Assembly (NCBI GenBank): GCA_005883775.1
Contig: VBEU01000034.1
Span: 1 to 12,004, forward strand
Source: Chloroflexota bacterium
GTDB lineage: Bacteria; Chloroflexota; Limnocylindria; P2-11E
Reading direction: 5' to 3'
DNA length: 12,004 nt
The notes below the pieces were generated by a model. That model searched no databases. It was not told where the DNA came from and was given only the letters and a program-made list of their open reading frames with translations. A program made the translations under genes and the position numbers. Positions within the stretch are counted from its first letter, which is position 1; every line of letters starts with the position of its first letter. Positions 1 to 6,095 of the stretch are shown here, in pieces.

Positions 1-210
1 CGCCTTCCAGCTCTCGGACGCGGCGAGCGCGGCCGCCGAGTAATAGGTGTTCGCGTAGCCGTTGATCGAGAGGTGCCAGAAGTACAGGAACGCCGCGAGC
101 ACGGTGACCGCGATCAGTGCGGGGCGCACCCAGGCATCGGAGCGTGCGTCGGCGACACCTTCGCGGGCGGCGGGAAACAGGCGCGCCCGCGAGAGCGAGA
201 GGGTACTCAC
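1..210 (-). CDS. GT39-type membrane glycosyltransferase, N-terminal part (runs off the left edge)
   Basis: Only the first 70 codons are present; the frame is open to base 1. The protein begins with a short basic segment, then a hydrophobic helix at about residues 30-47 (RPALIAVTVLAAFLYFWHL), followed directly by SINGYANTYYSAAALAAS and ESWKA. This NGYAN-x-YYSAA...SWK block is characteristic of the polytopic ArnT/PMT-like glycosyltransferase 39 proteins common in Actinomycetota and Chloroflexota, which transfer sugars from polyprenyl-phosphate donors on the outer face of the membrane. The start is a GTG at 210 whose last bases form the TGA stop of the upstream GT2 gene (GTGA, 4-base overlap), so the two are probably translationally coupled. 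Family membership comes from the motif; the acceptor and sugar are unknown. Confidence 0.85.
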   Translation of the reverse strand, partial: MSTLSLSRARLFPAAREGVADARSDAWVRPALIAVTVLAAFLYFWHLSINGYANTYYSAAALAASESWKA

Positions 211-1343
211 TTGCCCGCCGTCTTCCGGGAGACGGTGAGGCGCGCGCGGCGCTCGAACCACACGCGCAGGAGATAGAAGCGCGTGATGGTCGCGGCCGCA
301 TTCGCACCGGTGAGGAGTGCGATCTCGGCGAGGACGCTCGCATGCGGGGCGGTCACGTGCAGGAGCGCGATCGCGGCCGAGGTCATGGTGATCGCGACCC
401 CGAGTGCGCCCATGCCCGCGAGCTGGTCCTGCCAGAAGCCGGTCCGCGCCCGCACACCGAACGTGAGCCGGCGGTTCGCGGCGGTGTTGCCGACCGAGGT
501 CGCGATGAGCGCGAGCACGTTAGAGATGGCGGGCGAAGCGAAGACACGAAGAAGCGCGTAGGCGATCGCGTACGCGATCGTGCTCGCGATGCCGATGCTC
601 GCGAACGTGAGTACCTGGCGCGACAGCGCCAGGGCAACGCCGCCGAAGCGCATCCGAAAGATTCCGCGGAGATCGTCCATCGCGGTCTTCGCGATATCGA
701 CCCGCGAATCAGGGTCGTCGGTCCAATCGACCGGAACCTCGTGGATGCGCATACCCGCGCGCTGCGCGAGGACGAGGAGCTCGGTGTCGAAGAACCACGC
801 TTGGTCTTGCACGGCTGGGATGAGCCGGCGTGCCGCGACGGCAGTGATGGCCTTGAATCCGCACTGTGCGTCGCTGAACTGCGCGCCGAGGCCGATATGA
901 AGCAAGAAGTTGTACGCACCCGAGATGAGCTCCCGCTTGGGGCCACGCCGCACACGGGCGCCGCGCGCGAGACGGCTTCCGATCGCGACGTCGCTGTGGC
1001 CTGACATGAGCGGCGCGACGAGTGGAAGGAGCGCGTCCAGGTCGGTCGACTGGTCGACGTCCATGTACGCGACGATCGCTGCTTCGCTCGAGAGCCAGGC
1101 TGTGCGAAGCGCGCGACCGCGGCCCTTGGCGTCGAGGTGGATCGCGCGCACATTCGGCAGCTCGGCCGCGAGGTACTCGGCGATCGGCCAGGTCGCGTCC
1201 GTCGACGCGTTGTCGACGATGGTGATCGTCGTCGGGAACGGAAACCGCGCTTCGAGGTATGCGTGCAGCCGTCGAACGCTCGGCACGAGGTCGCGCTCCT
1301 CGTTGTAGACCGGGATGACGATGTCGACGGTCTGCTTTTCCAT
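207..1343 (-). CDS. Family 2 glycosyltransferase fused to a GtrA-like membrane domain
   Basis: The 378-residue protein has two parts. Residues 1-235 are a dolichol-phosphate-mannose-synthase-like GT2 catalytic domain: VDIVIPVYNEE at 6-16, IVDNASTDAT at 42-51, the metal-binding DVD at 95-97 followed by QSTD, and the QCGFKA segment at 160-165. Residues 241-365 are a four-helix GtrA-like domain with the typical ...VGNTAANRRLTFG motif near 284-296. Such fusions make polyprenyl-phosphate sugars at the cytoplasmic face and help move them across the membrane; the GT39 gene that follows with a 4-base overlap is a natural user of that lipid-linked sugar (inference). I prefer the ATG at 1343, because the conserved domain begins at once. 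An in-frame GTG at 1367 would add eight unremarkable residues. No strong ribosome site marks either start. Confidence 0.9.
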   Translation of the reverse strand: MEKQTVDIVIPVYNEERDLVPSVRRLHAYLEARFPFPTTITIVDNASTDATWPIAEYLAAELPNVRAIHLDAKGRGRALRTAWLSSEAAIVAYMDVDQSTDLDALLPLVAPLMSGHSDVAIGSRLARGARVRRGPKRELISGAYNFLLHIGLGAQFSDAQCGFKAITAVAARRLIPAVQDQAWFFDTELLVLAQRAGMRIHEVPVDWTDDPDSRVDIAKTAMDDLRGIFRMRFGGVALALSRQVLTFASIGIASTIAYAIAYALLRVFASPAISNVLALIATSVGNTAANRRLTFGVRARTGFWQDQLAGMGALGVAITMTSAAIALLHVTAPHASVLAEIALLTGANAAATITRFYLLRVWFERRARLTVSRKTAGK

Positions 1344-1384
1344 GCCCTGAGCCTGCGATCTCGCCACGGGCGCGTCATGAAACC

Positions 1385-1399
1385 GGGGTGAGAAACCCC
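1385..1399 (-). terminator. Small GC hairpin between the lipoprotein and GT2 genes, weak terminator candidate
   Basis: GGGGT at 1385-1389 and ACCCC at 1395-1399 are exact complements around a five-base loop. On the minus strand the hairpin is followed only by CCGGTTTCATG, so the T-run is just three bases. It sits between the stop of the lipoprotein gene (1423) and the start of the glycosyltransferase gene (1343), where transcription units might separate. The 5-bp stem and poor T-tract make it a weak candidate. Confidence 0.25.
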
Positions 1400-1409
1400 C
1401 CAGAAGTGC

Positions 1410-1452
1410 CTAAGGGTTGGTCTTAGCGCAGGGCCGGGCTTGTCCTAAGACC
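1410..1452 (-). repeat. Overlapping inverted repeats at the 3' end of the lipoprotein gene
   Basis: GGTCTTAG at 1419-1426 is exactly complementary to CTAAGACC at 1445-1452, an 8-bp stem with an 18-base loop spanning the stop codon of the lipoprotein gene (TAA, 1425-1423 on the minus strand). The inner half of the left arm, CTTAG (1422-1426), can pair instead with CTAAG at 1410-1414 across a seven-base loop. The two hairpins exclude each other. There is no T-run after the stem, so it is not a textbook terminator. Role unknown; it could affect mRNA 3' processing or attenuation. Confidence 0.4.
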
Positions 1453-2559
1453 TACATACCGCAGGAGCGCGAGATCGCCCGCGTTGAATCCCGCGTGCTG
1501 CGACGGGCTGAACGCGTATGTGGTCGCGACACCCGTGAACGTCCCCGACTGAAGCCGGTCGCGGACGTCGGAGGGAGCGGTGCCGCCGTCCGCTGCGCTT
1601 GCGAGGAGCCCGAGCGCGTCGTACGCGGAAGCGGCCAGGCTCGTGGGCGGGCCGGTGCGGTCGGTGTATGACTGAACGAAGGCGGCGCGGGCCGCGCCGC
1701 TGGTGCCCGACGACGACGCCGCGATCCAGCGTGAGCCGGGCCAGACCACGAGTGCGGCCGCCTCGTGAAGATCGGCGATGTCAGAAAAGTCACAGAGATA
1801 TGAGAGGTAGAGGCTCGTTCCCACGGTCACGGTCCGTGCCGCTTCGACGTAGCTCCGCGGCGTTCCCGCGAGGAACACGATCGGCGTCGTCACGAGGAGC
1901 GGTCGAAGCTTCTGCGTGGCGTCAGTGGGCGTGACCGTGATCACGTTCGCGGTGACGCGACGCCGAGCCAGCTCGTTCGTCAGCGCGATCCGTTCGCCGA
2001 TCGCCGTCGTCGATTCATCGCTGACGACGAGATCAGTGCTGAGCACCGATCGGAGGGTGGCATCGTCGAGGACTGAGCGCGCGAGCTGCGCGGGCGTGGG
2101 CGCAAGCGCGAAGGCCCAGCCGCCCCCGCCCCGTGTCGCGGGCTCGGGGATCGGCAGAGTGAACAGCACGGGCACCCCGGTGAGCTGGACCGCGGCGACG
2201 AAGGCATCGTCGTAGTCGACGGAAACACCCACGACGATTGCATCGGCGCGGTCCTCGACGGCCGCACGCCGAAGCTCGAGCGCGGTCCTCGATGGACTGC
2301 TCGCGACGTCGACGATCTTCAGCTTCACGCGAGGCGTTGCCGTCGAGTGTTGATCGGCCCAGAGCTGTAGCGCATCTCGCTGCGGCCCGCCGTTCGGTGC
2401 GCGCGATCCTGAAAGGTCGAGCAGCGCGGTGACGTTTAGCGCGTTCGGGTCTCGGGTAGGCGCTGGGGTCGGACTCGCCGACGGATTCGCTGCTGTGCAC
2501 GCGCCCAGGAGCAGGACGAGCGCGACAACGAGCGCCGCCGTGCTAGGCGCGCGTTCCAT
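1423..2559 (-). CDS. Lipoprotein, periplasmic-binding-protein type I (branched-chain amino-acid binding-like)
   Basis: The 378-residue protein starts with a lipoprotein signal: a short N-terminus, a hydrophobic core VVALVLLLGA and the lipobox LLGAC with Cys21. A Ser/Pro/Thr-rich spacer (about residues 22-40) follows. The mature part looks like the Leu/Ile/Val-binding fold: a first strand with LLDLSGSRAPNGGPQRDAL, then alternating segments such as DAIVVGVSVDYDD and TDLVVSDESTTA, and a late ASAYDALGLLA helix. It should be anchored outside the membrane and bind a small molecule. No permease or ATPase gene is nearby, so it may serve a distant transporter or a sensor (inference). The frame is open to 2943, but that part is antisense of the E1 alpha frame. 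The ATG at 2559 gives the signal peptide directly and overlaps the preceding gene by 17 bases. Ligand unknown. Confidence 0.82.
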   Translation of the reverse strand: MERAPSTAALVVALVLLLGACTAANPSASPTPAPTRDPNALNVTALLDLSGSRAPNGGPQRDALQLWADQHSTATPRVKLKIVDVASSPSRTALELRRAAVEDRADAIVVGVSVDYDDAFVAAVQLTGVPVLFTLPIPEPATRGGGGWAFALAPTPAQLARSVLDDATLRSVLSTDLVVSDESTTAIGERIALTNELARRRVTANVITVTPTDATQKLRPLLVTTPIVFLAGTPRSYVEAARTVTVGTSLYLSYLCDFSDIADLHEAAALVVWPGSRWIAASSSGTSGAARAAFVQSYTDRTGPPTSLAASAYDALGLLASAADGGTAPSDVRDRLQSGTFTGVATTYAFSPSQHAGFNAGDLALLRYVGLRTSPALR

Positions 2560-3583
2560 CCGGAAGCGGATTGTCCGCGGCGTACACGTGCGTCGCCGCG
2601 TCCTCAGGACGCGGATCCGGCTCGCTCTCGGCCTGCGCGATGGCTTTCTCGATCTCGTCGCCGAGAGACGCGCGCATCGCTTCGAGCTCCTGCTCGGTAA
2701 CGCCGGCTGAAAGGAGATAGGCAAACGCGCGCTTGACCGGATCTTTCGCGCGCCACTCGTCGACTTCCTTCTTCGTGCGGTAGCGGCTGTCGTCGTCGTC
2801 GCTCGTGTGCGGCTGGTAGCGATAGCACTTGAGCTCGACGAGGCTCGGGCCACCTCCCGCGCGAGCACGGTCGGCCGCGATCTTGGTCTTCTCGTAGCTG
2901 TCGAGCACGTCCATCCCGTCGGCGACGTGGCCGGGCATCGCATACGCCGCCGCTTTTTCCGCGATGTCTTTCACCGCCGTCTGTCGCTCGAAGCGCGTCG
3001 AGATCGCGAGCAAGTTGTTCTCGATGACGAACACGACGGGGAGCTTATGCACTGACGCGAAATTCATGGCCTCGTGGAAGTCCCCTGTGCTGGTGGACGC
3101 GTCGCCGCCGAACGCGAACACGATGTAGGGCTCCTTCCGGAGCTTCAGCGCGAGCGCGAGCCCGACGGCGTGCGGAAACTCGGTACCGACGCACACCGAA
3201 CGCGAGATGATGCGGTCCTTCGGCGAGCTGAACATGTTCAGCACCGCGCGCCCCGCGGAATTCGGATCGGTCGCTTTCGCGAACACGCTCCGGAACTCAT
3301 CGAGCGCGCTGAAGCCGAGGACGAAGGCGACACCCATGTCGCGGTAGTACGGGACCGTCCAGTCCTTGCCGCGCTGGATGCACCACGCTGCGCCGATCTG
3401 CGCACCCTCGTGCCCGTCCGTGCCGGCGCCGAACGGCGTACGACCCATGCGGTTCAGCTGGAGGATCCGCTCGCTCACCATCCGGGTCATGAGGACGTAG
3501 CGGTACATGCCTTTCACGTCGTCGAGCGAAAGGCCGAGCGTCTCGTGACGGGTCGCGCTCCCCTTGCGCGTGGTGACCGCCAT
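2543..3583 (-). CDS. 2-oxoacid dehydrogenase (pyruvate or branched-chain type) E1 component, alpha subunit
   Basis: The 346 residues cover the usual length of bacterial E1 alpha chains (Thermus, Bacillus type). E1 decarboxylates pyruvate or branched-chain 2-oxoacids with thiamine diphosphate and passes the acyl group to lipoyl-E2. Visible features: YYRD at 79-82, FPHAVGLALAL at 136-146, the thiamine-diphosphate motif starting at G160-D161 with N189-N190 at the canonical GDG-x26-NN spacing, and the C-terminal loop HTSDDDDSRYR at 259-269 with EVDEWRAKDPV after it. Two family-typical residues differ: the third Gly of GDG is Ala162, and the aromatic residue of NNxYAIS is Leu192. The Mg-ligand Asp and Asn are kept. 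No E1 beta, E2 or E3 gene is in the window, although alpha and beta genes are normally adjacent. The start ATG at 3583 lies 12 bases after the preceding stop. The substrate cannot be decided from sequence alone. Confidence 0.88.
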   Translation of the reverse strand: MAVTTRKGSATRHETLGLSLDDVKGMYRYVLMTRMVSERILQLNRMGRTPFGAGTDGHEGAQIGAAWCIQRGKDWTVPYYRDMGVAFVLGFSALDEFRSVFAKATDPNSAGRAVLNMFSSPKDRIISRSVCVGTEFPHAVGLALALKLRKEPYIVFAFGGDASTSTGDFHEAMNFASVHKLPVVFVIENNLLAISTRFERQTAVKDIAEKAAAYAMPGHVADGMDVLDSYEKTKIAADRARAGGGPSLVELKCYRYQPHTSDDDDSRYRTKKEVDEWRAKDPVKRAFAYLLSAGVTEQELEAMRASLGDEIEKAIAQAESEPDPRPEDAATHVYAADNPLPDGTRA

Positions 3584-3595
3584 CAGAGACTCATG

Positions 3596-4114
3596 CTAAC
3601 GGGCATCCCGCCATAGGAAACCCGCGAGCACGATGAGCCACACGCCGAGAATCATGCGCAGTGGAAGGTCGGGTGGCGACATCGGAATGCCGGTGAGCGC
3701 GTACGCCGCGACGAGGGCGAAGCACACGATCGCGAGTGCTGCGGTGAGCCATCCGAATGCGCGCGGCAGCACGCCCGTCTCGACCCACATCTTCCCGATC
3801 GTCCACCACCAGATCCCGCGCACGAAAAGCGCAGCGGGGATGAGGTCGATGTTTGCGGCGGCGCCCAGACCAAGCGTGACGACGCTTGCACCCGCGATCG
3901 TTGCGAGCACCGCGCCCGAGCGTCGCAGCGGCTCATGGCGAACATGGAGCGACGCGATGACCGGAAGGAGGAGCCCATAGCCGACCGCGCCGAGCGCGAA
4001 GTACCACGATGGATAGAACCCCGGTGCGAATAGAGGTGCGACGAAGTGGCAGACGCCGGCGACCGCCGCCCACGCCGCCGCTTTGCGGAGCGCGATCCGC
4101 TCGTAGGCGTCCAC
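3596..4114 (-). CDS. Hypothetical six-helix integral membrane protein
   Basis: A 172-residue protein that I cannot assign to a named family. It is almost entirely hydrophobic, with about six predicted membrane helices: roughly residues 11-30, 38-57, 66-86, 88-107, 116-140 and 150-168. Loops are short; FAPGFYPSWYFALGAVGYG, an RGIWWWTIGKMW segment and a basic C-terminus (WRDAR) stand out. Such small proteins are often annotated as DUF membrane proteins; I see no transporter or enzyme signature. It starts with GTG at 4114, sharing one base with the TAG stop of the flavin-protein gene upstream (TAGTG), and stops 12 bases before the E1 alpha ATG. Co-transcription and translational coupling are therefore likely, but a shared function is not shown. 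Confidence 0.75.
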   Translation of the reverse strand: MDAYERIALRKAAAWAAVAGVCHFVAPLFAPGFYPSWYFALGAVGYGLLLPVIASLHVRHEPLRRSGAVLATIAGASVVTLGLGAAANIDLIPAALFVRGIWWWTIGKMWVETGVLPRAFGWLTAALAIVCFALVAAYALTGIPMSPPDLPLRMILGVWLIVLAGFLWRDAR

Positions 4115-4623
4115 TACGACTGCATGAACGACGAGGGGTCATGAGCCCAGCTGTAGAGGACATCGGCGTCGATTCTCAGGAACGCGCCGTTCCGTGCGTG
4201 ATGCAAGTCGCGCCACCACGTCGCGCGGACGATCTCTGCGAGCGCCGGGTAGTCCGCGCTCTCGCGGTGAATGAGCGCGCCCTTTCCGTGAATGATGATT
4301 GCCACGAGGTCGTCAACCCAGTGGGTCAGGCTGACTGCCGGATTTCGGACGATGTGGGCTACATGCCCTGAGTCGCCGGCGGTGGGAACGTAAAGATGCG
4401 CTTGCTCGAGTAGGACACCGACGGGGGCGACCCGGGGTTCACCATTCGCTGTCACAGTCGCGAGCGCGAAGGCCTTGCCACCTCCCCAGTACCGGACGAG
4501 CTTTTCCGCGGTCACCGCGTGCTCGGGGACCTGGAACGTGCGACGTAAGTGGGGACCACCTTTCGTCGCGCTCCGATCCAGCAACGATTGAAGCCGGGCC
4601 ACGTCCGCCGCGGACTCATTCAT
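4114..4623 (-). CDS. Pyridoxamine 5'-phosphate oxidase family protein (flavin or F420 split-barrel fold)
   Basis: The 169-residue protein matches the PPOX split-barrel pattern: FALATVTANGEPRVAPVGV (about 52-70, strand-turn-strand with the N/D-G-x-P-R turn), a LYVPTAGDSGHVAHIVRNP segment (about 77-95) typical of the phosphate-contacting part, a WVDD..AIIIHGKGAL strand pair, and a final AFLRIDAD..YSW strand. Family members bind FMN, F420 or haem and act on varied small substrates, so the name does not imply vitamin B6 synthesis. A GGGAG ribosome site lies seven bases before the ATG at 4623. The gene follows the dehydrogenase by 21 bases and overlaps the membrane-protein gene by one. Since another F420-type protein is encoded in the window, F420 is a possible cofactor (inference). 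Confidence 0.8.
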   Translation of the reverse strand: MNESAADVARLQSLLDRSATKGGPHLRRTFQVPEHAVTAEKLVRYWGGGKAFALATVTANGEPRVAPVGVLLEQAHLYVPTAGDSGHVAHIVRNPAVSLTHWVDDLVAIIIHGKGALIHRESADYPALAEIVRATWWRDLHHARNGAFLRIDADVLYSWAHDPSSFMQS

Positions 4624-4644
4624 GAGGCCGCTCCCGCGTTTTGA

Positions 4645-5517
4645 TCAGGACTTGCGCTTCCCCTGGTCGTCGTACTCGTAGAAGCCCTTGCCGGTCTTCG
4701 TTCCGAGCTGGCCTGCGAGGAACATCCGCCGCAGCAATGGCGGCGGCGCCATGTACGCCTCCTTGAACTCGTCGAAGAAGACGCCCGCGACGTGGTAGTT
4801 GATGTCCACGCCGGTGTAGTCGATGAGCTCGAAGGGTCCCATCGGGTAACCGAGACCGAGCTTCACCGCGTTGTCGATGTCCTCCTTGGTCGCGACGCCG
4901 AGCTCGAGCATGCGGATGGCGCCGAGAAGGTAGGGAACCATCAGCCGGTTCACGATGAAGCCGGTCGTGTCCTTGCAGACCACGCCGGTCTTTCCGATCT
5001 TCCCGACGAAATCCCTGAGCGTGGCGACGGTCTCCTCGCTGGTCGTGATCGCTTTCACGATCTCGACCAGCTTCATGATCACCGGGGGATTGAAGAAGTG
5101 CAGACCGGCGAATCGATCGGGCCGGCGCGTCGCCGCGGCCATCTCGACGATCGTGAGGCTCGAGGTGTTCGAGCAGAAGATCGTCGCGGGCGGACAGACC
5201 GTGTCGAGCTCGGCGAAGAGCTTCTTCTTCGGGCCGATCTCCTCGACTATCGCCTCGATCACCAGATCGCGGTCCTTGAAGTCGGCGAGCGACGTCGTGC
5301 CCCGGAGGCGGCCGCGTGCCGCTTTGGCGTCCTCTTCGGTCGTGCGTCCGCTCTTTATCAGCCGAGCGAGCGAACCGTCGACCCGCTGGAAACCCTTATC
5401 CAGGAGCGATTGATCGACCTCGCGCACGACCGTGTCGAGTCCCGCCTGCGCGCAGATCTGCGCGATGCCCGAACCCATTTGCCCGAACCCGACCACGCCG
5501 ATCCGCTGAATAGCCAT
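4645..5517 (-). CDS. 3-hydroxybutyryl-CoA dehydrogenase (3-hydroxyacyl-CoA dehydrogenase family)
   Basis: A 290-residue, full-length stand-alone enzyme of the family that oxidises (S)-3-hydroxyacyl-CoA to 3-oxoacyl-CoA with NAD(P), or the reverse, in the cytoplasm. The N-terminal Rossmann fold carries GFGQMGSG at 10-17. The catalytic set seen in the human enzyme is complete at the same spacing: Ser119 in SNTSS, His140 in LHFFNPP, Glu152 in VEIV and Asn190 in GFIVNR. The C-terminal helical domain includes GLGYPMGPFELIDYTG near 221-236 and ends in the usual GTKTGKGFYEYD. The frame is open to 5553, but the ATG at 5517 is preferred: AGGAGG lies 11 bases upstream and the Rossmann strand starts at residue 5. 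It is the first gene of the minus-strand cluster. Its pathway (fatty-acid oxidation, butyrate or PHB metabolism) is not shown by the neighbours. Confidence 0.93.
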   Translation of the reverse strand: MAIQRIGVVGFGQMGSGIAQICAQAGLDTVVREVDQSLLDKGFQRVDGSLARLIKSGRTTEEDAKAARGRLRGTTSLADFKDRDLVIEAIVEEIGPKKKLFAELDTVCPPATIFCSNTSSLTIVEMAAATRRPDRFAGLHFFNPPVIMKLVEIVKAITTSEETVATLRDFVGKIGKTGVVCKDTTGFIVNRLMVPYLLGAIRMLELGVATKEDIDNAVKLGLGYPMGPFELIDYTGVDINYHVAGVFFDEFKEAYMAPPPLLRRMFLAGQLGTKTGKGFYEYDDQGKRKS

Positions 5518-5528
5518 CTCGCTTGCGA

Positions 5529-5534
5529 CCTCCT
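5529..5534 (-). promoter_or_regulatory. AGGAGG ribosome binding site of the hydroxyacyl-CoA dehydrogenase gene
   Basis: A perfect AGGAGG on the minus strand lies 11 bases before the ATG at 5517. It is the clearest Shine-Dalgarno site I found in the window, and it decides the start: it would fall inside the coding frame if translation began at the in-frame site at 5553. Confidence 0.7.
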
Positions 5535-5548
5535 GTGAGAGCGCGGTC

Positions 5549-5576
5549 AGCATATGACGGCCAAGCGGCCTAACAT
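5549..5576. promoter_or_regulatory. Divergent promoter region between the dehydrogenase and the molybdenum-hydroxylase operon
   Basis: This is the core of the 65-base gap between divergent genes. On the plus strand TAACAT (5571-5576) matches a TAnnnT -10 element and lies only six bases before the GTG start at 5583, the spacing expected for a leaderless transcript. On the minus strand TATGCT (5554-5549) is a possible -10 for the dehydrogenase. No convincing -35 is seen for either. The gap also holds the palindrome CATATG (5551-5556) and GGCCAAGCGGCC (5559-5570), which might be read by a regulator. Confidence 0.4.
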
Positions 5577-5582
5577 TTCGTC

Positions 5583-6095
5583 GTGGCTCCCCTCCCGTCA
5601 GCAGGCCGTGCCGTGCTGCGCGGTCCGGGCGAAACCGATATCGCGCTCACGGTGAACGGAGCGTCGGTGACGGTCCGGGCGGCGCCGCGGAGGACGCTTC
5701 TCGACACGCTGCGCGAGACCCTCGCGCTCACCGGAACGAAGAAGGTCTGTGACGAGGGAACGTGTGGCGCCTGCACCATCCTCGTGGACGGCCGACCCGT
5801 CTACTCGTGCATGACGCTCGCCGTCGCGTGCGAGGGGAAGGCTGTGGAGACCATCGAAGGGATCTCGAAGGATGGCGAGCTGCACCCGGTGCAGCGCGCC
5901 TTCATCGACGCGGATGCCTTCCAGTGCGGCTTTTGCACGCCGGGCCAGATCATGTCGATCGTCGCTCTTCTCCGGGAGAACGCTGCGCCGACCGAGGATG
6001 ACGTGCGCCGCGCGGTCGCTGGGAACCTCTGCCGCTGCGGTGCGTACCCGAATATCGTCAAGGCCGGCGTGAGCGCCGGGAAGCGCAAATCTTGA
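5583..6095 (+). CDS. Molybdenum hydroxylase small subunit, two 2Fe-2S clusters (xanthine dehydrogenase family)
   Basis: The 170-residue protein is the iron-sulfur subunit of a three-gene molybdenum hydroxylase; it relays electrons from the molybdenum centre to the FAD subunit. The N-terminal ferredoxin-like domain has C56, C61, C64 and C76 (CDEGTCGACTILVDGRPVYSC). The C-terminal helical domain has C115, C118, C150 and C152 (QCGFCTPGQ ... NLCRCGAYPN). The full set of eight cysteines is present. There is no Tat signal, unlike E. coli PaoA, so the complex is predicted to be cytoplasmic. The start is uncertain: GTG at 5583 suits a leaderless mRNA, while GTG at 5613 (residue 11) has an AGCAGG seven bases upstream and is closer to where the domain begins. 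The stop overlaps the next ATG by one base (TGATG). Confidence 0.93.
   Translation: MAPLPSAGRAVLRGPGETDIALTVNGASVTVRAAPRRTLLDTLRETLALTGTKKVCDEGTCGACTILVDGRPVYSCMTLAVACEGKAVETIEGISKDGELHPVQRAFIDADAFQCGFCTPGQIMSIVALLRENAAPTEDDVRRAVAGNLCRCGAYPNIVKAGVSAGKRKS

Noticed and set aside
117..1004. A 295-codon plus-strand frame
   Set aside because: It is antisense to the GT2-GtrA gene; its translation is charged, low-complexity and without motifs.
2560..2943. Upstream extension of the lipoprotein frame
   Set aside because: The added codons overlap the E1 alpha gene in another frame and encode an Arg/Ser-rich stretch that would bury the signal peptide.
4792..5538. A 248-codon plus-strand frame
   Set aside because: It is antisense to the hydroxyacyl-CoA dehydrogenase, which has a complete catalytic set and a strong ribosome site.
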